From: SOJA01 sp964598485
GTDB lineage: Archaea; Thermoproteota; Bathyarchaeia; Bathyarchaeales; Bathycorpusculaceae
Direction: 5' to 3'
DNA length: 64,000 bases
Assembly: GCA_964598485.1 (NCBI GenBank)
Contig: CAZRCD010000009.1
Location: forward strand, 25,425-89,424
Below are positions 24,385 through 31,854 of this stretch, piece by piece. The position numbers and the translations under genes were made by a program. The stretch's first letter is position 1. Each line of letters opens with the position of its first letter. Under the pieces are notes generated by a model that was not told where the DNA came from, did no database searches, and was given only the letters and a program-made list of their open reading frames with translations.

Positions 24385-25347
24385 TCATCCTCCGAGACCA
24401 GCCTGGATTAGGATTATTTGTAAGGTTGCAAGTGGAAGCAGATATTTCCACATTCCAGAAAGCATTTGGTCTATTCGAAACCTGGCGAACACTGCTCTTA
24501 GAAGGGAGAGTAGCATTACAGCGAAAGTAGTTTTCACCAAGAAAATGACAATTGGCGGAATCAGCCAGAATTGTTGGGGACCACCTAAGTAAAGCGATGC
24601 AATTAAAGCAGATGCGAGAACCAACTCTAAATCCTTTCCAAGTCGAAGCAACGCTAATTTTCTTCCGCTGAACTCTGTTCTCCAACCAGCAACAATTTCA
24701 GTTTCAGCTTCTGGAATGTCAAAGGGAACAAACTGTAACTCAGCGAGAAGGCATACAGTGAATATGGCGAATCCGAGAGGCTGCAATAAAATCAGCCAAA
24801 AGTGAAGCGATTGCCATTCAACTATTCTGCTTATTGACAAGCTATTTGCTGCTATCGCAGGACCAAACGCAACTAAACCCATTGGAATCTCATAACCTAA
24901 CATTTGAAGTACGGCTCGCATGCTTCCAATTGTGCTAAATCTATTTATCGAACTCCAACCAGCAAGAAAAACAGTTATAATTATTAATGTAAAAGCGAAA
25001 AGGACGAAAACAAGGTCTCCCTCAAAGGCTATAAAGCTTGTAGGATCTAAAACCGGAATAACAAAAAGCGTTGTCAACGGCAAAGCAAGGTAGAAAACTG
25101 GGGCCAAAGCAAATACAAGCCTATCAGAAGCATGTGGCGTAATGTCTTCTTTTGAAAGCAGTTTCAAAAAGTCTGCGAGGGGTTGCAGAATGCCATGAGG
25201 CCCCGTGTGTAATGGTCCATATCTGTTTTGCAGTCTTGCAAAGAATTTTCTGTCAACCCACTCGTAGAAGAAGGCTAATGCAAAAAGAAACATGGCTCCT
25301 GGAAAAACTAAGATTCTTATTAATGAAACTATTGTTTCTGCGGTCAT
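24385..25347 (-). CDS. Complex A: NuoH/EchB-like membrane subunit
   Basis: 320 residues from ATG 25347, which overlaps the D-subunit stop (ATGA). It is the membrane anchor that links the catalytic arm to the ion-pumping arm. Features are WVDRKFFARLQNRYGPLHTGPHGILQPLADFLKLL, the loop SSINRFSTIGSMRAVLQMLGYEIP, FDIPEAETEIVAGWRTEFSGRKLAL with its acidic cluster, and VFARFRIDQMLSGMWKYLLPLA. About eight helices. The longer upstream reading of this frame lies within the D gene and is not real. Confidence 0.93.
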   Translation of the reverse strand: MTAETIVSLIRILVFPGAMFLFALAFFYEWVDRKFFARLQNRYGPLHTGPHGILQPLADFLKLLSKEDITPHASDRLVFALAPVFYLALPLTTLFVIPVLDPTSFIAFEGDLVFVLFAFTLIIITVFLAGWSSINRFSTIGSMRAVLQMLGYEIPMGLVAFGPAIAANSLSISRIVEWQSLHFWLILLQPLGFAIFTVCLLAELQFVPFDIPEAETEIVAGWRTEFSGRKLALLRLGKDLELVLASALIASLYLGGPQQFWLIPPIVIFLVKTTFAVMLLSLLRAVFARFRIDQMLSGMWKYLLPLATLQIILIQAGLGG

Positions 25348-26513
25348 TCTTTTGCGTACTTCCTTCTTAACTGCTGCATAGTCCAAACCCATTTTTTGTT
25401 CTGTTTGATGTCGACGAAAGCCATGCGGTCCATGCAAGCGAAACAAGGGTCGATTCCAGCTAACACTATGGGTATGTCAGCTACGTATCCGCTTAGAAGC
25501 ATTTTGCATAATGCCGGGATATTTGCTAGCGTTGGGCTTCTTACTTTGTAGCGTTCCGGCTTTGTAGTTCCGTTTGACTTAGCATAATGGATTAATTCTC
25601 CTCTAGGTGCTTCAATCCTTGAAACAACTTCTCCTTGAGGAACTTTCTTTGGAACTTGCACTCTAATAATTCCTTCAGGCATACTGTCTAAAGCGTAACG
25701 AATTATTTTTATACTTTCTAACATTTCTTCGCATCTAACCAGTGTTCTGCTTAAAATATCGCAACCGCTATGCGTAATCACGTTGAACGGGATTTCATCG
25801 TAAGCAGCATAAGGATCATCTGCCCTCACATCATTGCTTACGCCGCTTGCACGTAAAGTCGGACCGACAGCACACAAATTCACAGCATCTTTCGGCTTCA
25901 AAATGCCCACACCAGCGGTTCTTTTCAAAATAGTTTGCTCAGTTTGCACAACATTCAAATAATATTTAAGTCTCTCTTCCAAGAAGTCTAAACCCTTTAT
26001 GATTTTCGGCACCATAGCTGCAGATATGTCTCTCCGCACTCCGCCTATAGTGTTCATGGCATAATGTATCCGATTGCCGGAAATCATCTCAAACAAGTCC
26101 AAGACCGTTTCGCGATCTCGCCAAACATACATGAAAAGCGTGTCAAACCCTATCTCATGTGCAGCGATACCAACCCAAAGTGCGTGACTGTGAATCCTTT
26201 CAAGTTCGGCAATTACTACGCGGATGTATCTGGCTCTCGGCGGCGGTTCCACACTTAGTAGTTCTTCGATTGCCTGCGTATAACATGTAGTATGTGCATC
26301 CGAGCAGATTCCGCAAATTCGTTCAGCCAAGTAGATGTTTTGTATGTAAGTTCTGAGTTCAAAGGCTTTTTCTATTCCACGATGGTTATAGCCTAGACGC
26401 GGCTTAACATCCACAACGATTTCTCCGTCAACTTCAAAAAGAAAATTTTCAGGCTCCTTCAAGGCTGGATGCTGAGGACCGAAAGGAACTTTAATTATTG
26501 AACCATGACTCAA
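25344..26513 (-). CDS. Complex A: group 4 [NiFe]-hydrogenase-type large subunit (NuoD homologue)
   Basis: 389 residues from TTG 26513, with GGGTG upstream. Both nickel-iron ligand pairs are intact: RICGICSDAH (Cys67, Cys70) and DPCFACMDR (Cys357, Cys360). The N-terminus reads GPQHPALKEPENF, the hydrogenase form, where complex I has a GPQHPAAHG form. RVQVPKKVPQGEVVSRIEAPRGELIHYAKSNG is shared by all family members. Retention of the four Cys predicts a real Ni-Fe site and H2 chemistry, unlike NADH or F420H2 dehydrogenases. It sits between C and H subunit genes of a complete A-N set. Biochemical activity is inferred. Confidence 0.92.
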   Translation of the reverse strand: MSHGSIIKVPFGPQHPALKEPENFLFEVDGEIVVDVKPRLGYNHRGIEKAFELRTYIQNIYLAERICGICSDAHTTCYTQAIEELLSVEPPPRARYIRVVIAELERIHSHALWVGIAAHEIGFDTLFMYVWRDRETVLDLFEMISGNRIHYAMNTIGGVRRDISAAMVPKIIKGLDFLEERLKYYLNVVQTEQTILKRTAGVGILKPKDAVNLCAVGPTLRASGVSNDVRADDPYAAYDEIPFNVITHSGCDILSRTLVRCEEMLESIKIIRYALDSMPEGIIRVQVPKKVPQGEVVSRIEAPRGELIHYAKSNGTTKPERYKVRSPTLANIPALCKMLLSGYVADIPIVLAGIDPCFACMDRMAFVDIKQNKKWVWTMQQLRRKYAKE

Positions 26514-26528
26514 CTTCTTTCACCCCTC

Positions 26529-27002
26529 TTACTTCTCAGATGTCATTTCCTTAAGGTGTTTGAGCTGATATTCTTTCCTTAACGGATAAACGCCTTTAGG
26601 CCATTTTTCCGGAAGGATCAATGGCGACAAGTCTGGATGCCCTTCGAACTTCACTCCTAAAAGGTCATGAACCTCACGTTCATAAAGAATTGCGCCAGGA
26701 ATTAAATCTGTAATCGTTGGGATGTTTGGATTCTTCTTTGAAACGGCAAGCCTTGCTGAAAGCATGATTGAGCCTTTATAAGAAAGATGGTATATCACTT
26801 CTATTTCTTCACCAAGATCTACCCCGGTTATCGTGGACAAATGTTTGAACTTTAAATCTTTCACCAAATATTCCATAGCTTCTTCTAGCGCATCCTTTTT
26901 TATGTAAACGAAAATTCTCCGTTTTTTAGGGATTGTCACATTAACAAGGTTTTCCTTAAGAAAATCCTTCAGTTTTTCTACTATTTCATTTTCCTTTTCC
27001 AT
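26529..27002 (-). CDS. Complex A: NuoC-like subunit
   Basis: 157 residues. The family segment FKHLSTITGVDLGEEIEVIYHLSY is followed by ITDLIPGAILYEREVHDLLGVKFEGHPDLSPLILPEKWP, ending KGVYPLRKEYQLK. NuoC packs against D and B in the hydrophilic arm. The ATG at 27002 lies inside the end of the B gene (17-nt overlap). A second nuoC occurs at 34424 and a third is fused to D in complex C. Confidence 0.92.
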   Translation of the reverse strand: MEKENEIVEKLKDFLKENLVNVTIPKKRRIFVYIKKDALEEAMEYLVKDLKFKHLSTITGVDLGEEIEVIYHLSYKGSIMLSARLAVSKKNPNIPTITDLIPGAILYEREVHDLLGVKFEGHPDLSPLILPEKWPKGVYPLRKEYQLKHLKEMTSEK

Positions 27003-27429
27003 GTCCTTTACTCCCTTTTATTTTTTGAATTAGTTTTGCGATCCCATCAATGATGGCTTCAGGTTTAGGCGGGCATCCGGGAACGTAAGCGTCTACTGGA
27101 AGCACGGTGTCTATTCCTCCGTGGACGTTATAGCAGTCTTTGAATGGGGCTCCGCTGATTGCGCATGTGCCTATAGCCATGACATGTTTCGGTTCTGGCA
27201 TTTGCTCATAAACTCGCACAAGTCTATCTTTCACTTGAAGAGTCACTGGACCTGTGACAGCAAGAACATCTGCATGTCTCGGGCTCCCCTCTAGTAGTAT
27301 TCCGAAACGTTCCAAATCAAATCTTGGCGTAAGTGCTGCTACAAGTTCTATGTCACATCCGTTACAGCCGCCTGTGTTGAAATGGATAATCCAAGGTGAT
27401 TTCGTCCGAGCCCATTTAAATAAATTCAT
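26986..27429 (-). CDS. Complex A: small-subunit-type NuoB homologue
   Basis: About 147 residues from ATG 27429 (MNLFKWARTKSPW), 1 nt after the A-subunit stop. It binds the proximal [4Fe-4S] cluster. The ligand pattern begins NTGGCNGCDIEL (CxxC), followed by GTCAISG and PGCPPKPE. CxxC is the hydrogenase small-subunit form; true complex I and Fpo have adjacent CC there. SPRHADVLAVTGPV is a strong family signature. With the D subunit it forms the catalytic core. Confidence 0.93.
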   Translation of the reverse strand: MNLFKWARTKSPWIIHFNTGGCNGCDIELVAALTPRFDLERFGILLEGSPRHADVLAVTGPVTLQVKDRLVRVYEQMPEPKHVMAIGTCAISGAPFKDCYNVHGGIDTVLPVDAYVPGCPPKPEAIIDGIAKLIQKIKGSKGHGKGK

Positions 27430-27430
27430 T

Positions 27431-27766
27431 TTATCCTCGCCGCCGTAACGGTGCCAAAAGTACAACAGCCATCAGTACGATAAGAGCGTAAACCGCTGGG
27501 AAATAACCCGGCGTACTCAGCGATGTAGCGAGAGTGAATGCAAAGATGTCAAAGATGAGGAAATAAATGGCATAAATGAGAAATTCTCTAACATCCACTT
27601 GAAACTTGCGTGGTGGAAGGTCTTCCCCGCAAGCATACGGAGCGACCTTACCCGCGGTTTTTTCACCTTTCGCCGCAACTATCCATCCTACCAAATAAAT
27701 GGCTAATCCCGCAAGGACTGATACGATGAAAATGAAAGGCAGGGAAACTACAAGGTCGGCGTACAT
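27431..27766 (-). CDS. Complex A: NuoA-like membrane subunit
   Basis: 111 residues, three helices. The conserved loop VAPYACGEDLPPRKFQVDVREFLIYAIYFLIFDIFAF is the NuoA hallmark, with the Cys used as a conformational marker in complex I and the YxxxFLIFD acidic helix. NuoA occurs in complex I and Fpo but not in classical Ech or Mbh hydrogenases, which makes its pairing with a Cys-complete D subunit notable. First gene of the minus-strand half-operon; GAGG lies upstream of the ATG. Confidence 0.9.
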   Translation of the reverse strand: MYADLVVSLPFIFIVSVLAGLAIYLVGWIVAAKGEKTAGKVAPYACGEDLPPRKFQVDVREFLIYAIYFLIFDIFAFTLATSLSTPGYFPAVYALIVLMAVVLLAPLRRRG

Positions 27767-27784
27767 TTTTTCACAATCCTTTTA

Positions 27785-27892
27785 CCTCATTTAAAGCTGT
27801 GGTTTATTTAACCTTTTTATGTGCGCTTTACAATGTTTCTTGTCGGGAAATCTTTTAAATGAGCTCATCTAAGCTTTCCGATATGATATTAA
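27785..27892. promoter_or_regulatory. Divergent promoter between the two halves of complex A
   Basis: TCTTTTAAAT at 27851-27860 is a TATA box for the plus-strand genes starting at 27893. On the minus strand GCTTTAAATGAGG at about 27786-27798 lies about 25-30 nt before the NuoA ATG. This single spacer therefore probably drives both halves of complex A. Confidence 0.45.
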
Positions 27893-28156
27893 GTGGAGAG
27901 GATTTTGATTATCGGTGATCTGCTGCAATTTGGTCTGATATTTCTTACTATCTTCCTAGCCTTGTTAACCGTTGAACTAAAGGATTTGCTTCATGCTGCG
28001 ATCTGCCTCTGTGGAACGTGCATCACTATAGGAGCCTTGTTTTGGTTACTTAACGCACCATACGTGTCTGTCTTTCAGCTCTTAGTTTACGCGGGCGCCG
28101 TGATTGTTCTTTTTATAGTGTCAGTTATGCTAACAAAAAGGGAGGAGGAAACGTAG
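27893..28156 (+). CDS. Complex A: NuoJ-like subunit, N-terminal half
   Basis: 87 residues from a GTG. Three helices match the first part of NuoJ: LIIGDLLQFGLIFLTIFLALLTVELKDLLHAAIC, GALFWLLNAPYVSVFQLLVYAGAVIVLFIVSVML. The VFQLLVYAGAVIVLF motif is diagnostic. It ends KREEET, and the C-terminal half is a separate gene 2 nt further on. Split J subunits are also known in some archaeal Fpo operons. Confidence 0.88.
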   Translation: MERILIIGDLLQFGLIFLTIFLALLTVELKDLLHAAICLCGTCITIGALFWLLNAPYVSVFQLLVYAGAVIVLFIVSVMLTKREEET

Positions 28157-28158
28157 AA

Positions 28159-28440
28159 ATGGGAATAGATCGAATCAGGCTGGCAGGGTTAACAACCGTG
28201 ATTTTGGCGATTCTGATTTTTTGGATGTTTATAGTTGAATATGATTTTCCAGCCTTCAAATACGTTGATCCAGATCAGCCACCAGAGCTTGTGGAGAATG
28301 ATACTTCGATAATTGGTCAAAGAGTTAGTCGGTTTCTGTGGAATTATAGGGTGATAGATCTGATTGCGCAGGCTTTTGTTTTGTTTGCCGCTGCGGCTTG
28401 TTGCATGGCGTTGCTGAGAGTTGAGGAGAGGAAAAGGTGA
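28159..28440 (+). CDS. Complex A: NuoJ-like subunit, C-terminal half
   Basis: 93 residues. One helix (LTTVILAILIFWMFIVEY), an extracellular acidic linker (DPDQPPELVENDTSIIGQRV) and a last helix (YRVIDLIAQAFVLFAAAACCMALL) correspond to the end of full-length NuoJ. The stop overlaps the K start (GTGA). Together the halves give about 180 residues; the intact J in complex C has 154. Confidence 0.8.
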   Translation: MGIDRIRLAGLTTVILAILIFWMFIVEYDFPAFKYVDPDQPPELVENDTSIIGQRVSRFLWNYRVIDLIAQAFVLFAAAACCMALLRVEERKR

Positions 28441-28751
28441 TTTCGCTTAGTTACTACATTGCATGTGCTGTTGTGCTTTACATCATCGGATTGTATTGTC
28501 TTGCTTCAAAGAGGAACATGATCAAGCTTGTTATGGGACTTGAAATCCTGGTGAACGCAGCCCACGTAAGTTTTATTGCTTTTTCTGCTTACATAAGCCC
28601 AGGATATATAGATCCGCTTGGCCACAGCGTCGTGATTATGTCAATAAGTTTTGCAGGATGTGTTACTGCTCTAGCATTGGTGATTGTTACTTATGCTTAC
28701 AAGCATTACAAAACTTTAGACGTGCGGAAGCTGAGGCGGCTGAAGTGGTGA
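28437..28751 (+). CDS. Complex A: NuoK-like subunit
   Basis: 104 residues from a GTG, three helices. MIKLVMGLEILVNAAHVSFIAFSAY is the conserved NuoK segment with the functional Glu in helix 2, and CVTALALVIVTYAYKHY is helix 3. NuoK belongs to the proton channel next to subunit J and resembles MrpC. Confidence 0.92.
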   Translation: MISLSYYIACAVVLYIIGLYCLASKRNMIKLVMGLEILVNAAHVSFIAFSAYISPGYIDPLGHSVVIMSISFAGCVTALALVIVTYAYKHYKTLDVRKLRRLKW

Positions 28752-28833
28752 ATCAAACACTCCCATGTCCTCTGCAGCCTTTCCACATTACCCCTACAGT
28801 TCGGGACATGTCAACGTTTAAGAGAGGCTGAAC

Positions 28834-30333
28834 ATGTTTACCCCGCCATTAGATACCCTTCTCGTGTTCATGATCGGCACCCCTGCGATAGGATGGGTCA
28901 TACACAAAAAAGGTTACCCAAAGGTTCAAGGCATCTACGCCTCGGCAGGCCTTTTAGTGGCAGCCTACTTTCTCTACGGATTATCTCAGGAGGTGTCTGA
29001 GAAAGGCATAGTCTTGATTACAGGTCCACTGCCTTTCAATCCCCCCTTTGGAGCATGCCTCCAAATAGATGTGTTCAGCGTTTTCATGACAATGGTTTAT
29101 ATAATAATTGGATTGTTCACTACTGTTTATTCGATAAAGTTTATGGAACGTGATTCCGGCTTAACCGAATATTACACGCTTATGCTGGGTATGGTTGCTG
29201 GTATGACCGGCGTAGTTTTCGCGGGCGATTTTTTCACGTTGTTTGTTTTTTGGGAGCTTATGTGCCTGACATCTTATGCTCTTGTTGCGTTTCGAAAGCA
29301 AAAGTGGGAGTCCATAGAGGCTGGCTTCAAATACTTGATTATGAGTGCTGCTGGAAGCGCAACCATTCTTCTCGCCATGTCCTTTCTTTACGGTATGACT
29401 GGAACATTAAACTTTGCGGCTCTTGCAGATAGACTTGCTAACACATCGTCTGAAGGATGGCTGTACATAACGCTAGCGTTGGTTATCGTCGGCTTTGGGA
29501 TTAAAGCTGCCATCGTTCCATTTCACACGTGGCTTCCTGACGCTCACTCCGCTGCTCCAAGCCCTGTCAGTGCTATGCTTTCCGGCGTCATGGTGCCGAC
29601 AGGAGCGTGCGTTCTCATTCGTATTCTCCTACTCGTTTTCAGTTCTGCACAACCAGCTTGGCAAATGACATTGGCGACTTTCGCAGTTTTCACAATGTTC
29701 GGTGGAAACTTAATGGCGTTGTTGCAAAATGATCTTAAACGTTTGCTTGCCTTCAGCACTATTGCTCATATGGGTTACATTGTCTTCGGATTTGCAATAG
29801 CCTCTCCAGAGGGATTAGCCGCGAGTTTGTTTCACATAGTAAATCATGCAGTCATGAAAAGCCTTCTCTTCCTCTGTGCTGGAGCTTTCATTCGTCAAAC
29901 TAAGACAAGAGATCTAAGAAAACTTAGAGGGATAAGGAGGGCCATGCCCATGACAAGTGCAGCCTTCACCATTGGCACAATCGCTATCGCCGGTTTTCCC
30001 CCATTAAACGGTTTCTGGAGCGAGATGATGATCATCACAGCTGGAGTAAGGGCTGAAATGATAATATTTTCAGCCTTAATGCTCACCAACATGGCTCTGT
30101 CAGTCGTCTACTACTTCCGCCTTATTCGCGTAATCATACTAGAAAAGCCTACGAAAGTGTCAAAAAAAACAACCAAAGCTCCTATATCAATGCTCATTCC
30201 TATTTTGGTTCTTGCGTTTCTCTGTATTTTTATCGGAGCCTACCCCGTACCATATATCGATGCGTCTTCAAAGGCCGCCGAAGCAATGTTAAACATAAGA
30301 ACTTACATTGACGCTGTGCTTAGAGGATTGTGA
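28834..30333 (+). CDS. Complex A: NuoN/NuoM-like antiporter subunit
   Basis: 499 residues, about 14 helices, an ion-translocating Mrp-type antiporter fold. TLFVFWELMCLTSYALVAF holds the key Glu of helix 5. FGIKAAIVPFHTWLPDAHSAAPSPVSAMLSGVMV is the broken helix 7 region. DLKRLLAFSTIAHMGYI is the helix 8 lysine region, and KSLLFLCAGAFI follows. It sits 80 nt after K and reads toward the M gene, with convergent stops 58 nt apart. By position I call it the N-like subunit; M-like is possible. Confidence 0.92.
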   Translation: MFTPPLDTLLVFMIGTPAIGWVIHKKGYPKVQGIYASAGLLVAAYFLYGLSQEVSEKGIVLITGPLPFNPPFGACLQIDVFSVFMTMVYIIIGLFTTVYSIKFMERDSGLTEYYTLMLGMVAGMTGVVFAGDFFTLFVFWELMCLTSYALVAFRKQKWESIEAGFKYLIMSAAGSATILLAMSFLYGMTGTLNFAALADRLANTSSEGWLYITLALVIVGFGIKAAIVPFHTWLPDAHSAAPSPVSAMLSGVMVPTGACVLIRILLLVFSSAQPAWQMTLATFAVFTMFGGNLMALLQNDLKRLLAFSTIAHMGYIVFGFAIASPEGLAASLFHIVNHAVMKSLLFLCAGAFIRQTKTRDLRKLRGIRRAMPMTSAAFTIGTIAIAGFPPLNGFWSEMMIITAGVRAEMIIFSALMLTNMALSVVYYFRLIRVIILEKPTKVSKKTTKAPISMLIPILVLAFLCIFIGAYPVPYIDASSKAAEAMLNIRTYIDAVLRGL

Positions 30334-30390
30334 CAGGTTGCTTTCCCGCTTTTCTCGCAAATGCTGTTTCCCTATCCAACGCCTATGCGT

Positions 30391-31821
30391 CTAAAAGGGA
30401 ACTGATAGAAGCCTCAACACAATATCAGGCCAGATTCCTATCACCACCGCAAGCACAGCCAGTATGATTATTGGGATGCGCATCAACCAAGATGGTTCCC
30501 TCATTATTATTTCTAGTTTTTCGGGAGTGGTTCCGAAGAACACTCTCCACAGAAACCACAGGTAGTATCCAGCAGTGATTGCTGTACTAACTACAGCGAC
30601 TGTGGTGATGAGAATCTTTCCGGAGAAGATGCCTCCTGAGAAAATCATCCATTCACTCCAGAAACCGTTTAGAGGTGGGGTTCCAGCCAGAGATAGAGCA
30701 CCAATCAAGGCTGCCACACAAACTACAGGCATCTTATTGGCTAAGCCTCCAAGTTTTCTGATGTCGCGTATTCCTGTTTGATAGATGATTGCGCCAGCAC
30801 ACATGAAGAGAAGGCTTTTGCAAATGGCATGGTTCACCACGTGAAAGATGGCCCCATTTGCCCCCATGGTTGAGTACACTCCCAGTCCAAAAAAGATGTA
30901 GCCCATCTGGCTGATGCTGGAGTATGCTAATAACCTTTTGATGTCCGTTTGAGCAAGAGCCATGAGCCCACCGTAAATCATGGTGATTACACCTAGAATC
31001 GCCAAAGTATCTGATGTCTGTACCAATGTTTTACCAAATCCGGAAAGAAGAATTCTTGCGAAAGCATAAGCTCCACACTTAATCATGACGCCGGAAAGCA
31101 TAGCACTAATAGGAGCTGGAGCTTCGGCATGCGCATCAGGTAACCATGTGTGCGCTGGAAATATTGCCATTTTCACGCAAAATCCGATTAACAAAAGAAC
31201 GAACACTGTGAGTATACTGGTTGGAGGGATATCGAATGAGACTTGTGGCAATTCGACGAAATCAAAGGTGCCCGTGAATACGTAGATTGACAGTATTCCC
31301 ATGAGCATGAAAAGCGCGCCGATGTGTGTGAATATGAAGTATTTGAATCCGATGGTTAACCGTTTCTTAGACACTCCCCATGACGCTATTAAGAAATAGG
31401 ACGGTATCAACATCAACTCCCAGAAAAGATAGAATTGAATCAGGTTTGCGGAAAGCATTACCCCAATCATGCCGGACATGAAAAGCAACAGGTTTGCGTA
31501 ATAGCCTACTTGCCCACGCTTATTCTCCATGTACTTGATGGAGTAAAGGCATGAAAGAGTGCTTACAACTGCAACAATTAATGCTATACAGAAGCTGAGG
31601 CCGTCAACCATGAAGCCTAGTCTGAGGCTGAGTGATGGTGTGCGAATCCAGGCATAGGTGTCGTGTATGGGTTTATGTTTGATGACGTCTGGAACCATGG
31701 AAAGAATCATGCAAACGGACAGTGAAGCCGCCACAGTTGCTATCCATCCGGCATATTTTTCAGCATACTTTCCAAAAATGTAGATGAAAAATGCTGAAAT
31801 TATTGGAAGAATAATTGCCAA
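30391..31821 (-). CDS. Complex A: NuoM-like antiporter subunit
   Basis: 476 residues from TTG 31821. The frame also stays open upstream to a CTG (ctgatccctaac) placed about 8 nt after AGGAGG, so the true start may be about 9 codons earlier; an ATG by that ribosome-binding site is followed at once by a stop. Conserved parts are QFYLFWELMLIPSYFLIASWG, CVKMAIFPAHTWLPDAHAEAPAPISAMLSG, DIKRLLAYSSISQMGYI and GTPPLNGFWSEWMIF. It follows the L gene by about 30 nt on the minus strand. Confidence 0.92.
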   Translation of the reverse strand: MAIILPIISAFFIYIFGKYAEKYAGWIATVAASLSVCMILSMVPDVIKHKPIHDTYAWIRTPSLSLRLGFMVDGLSFCIALIVAVVSTLSCLYSIKYMENKRGQVGYYANLLLFMSGMIGVMLSANLIQFYLFWELMLIPSYFLIASWGVSKKRLTIGFKYFIFTHIGALFMLMGILSIYVFTGTFDFVELPQVSFDIPPTSILTVFVLLLIGFCVKMAIFPAHTWLPDAHAEAPAPISAMLSGVMIKCGAYAFARILLSGFGKTLVQTSDTLAILGVITMIYGGLMALAQTDIKRLLAYSSISQMGYIFFGLGVYSTMGANGAIFHVVNHAICKSLLFMCAGAIIYQTGIRDIRKLGGLANKMPVVCVAALIGALSLAGTPPLNGFWSEWMIFSGGIFSGKILITTVAVVSTAITAGYYLWFLWRVFFGTTPEKLEIIMREPSWLMRIPIIILAVLAVVIGIWPDIVLRLLSVPF

Positions 31822-31854
31822 TAATGAGGCGTTAGGGATCAGGTCATTTTCCTC

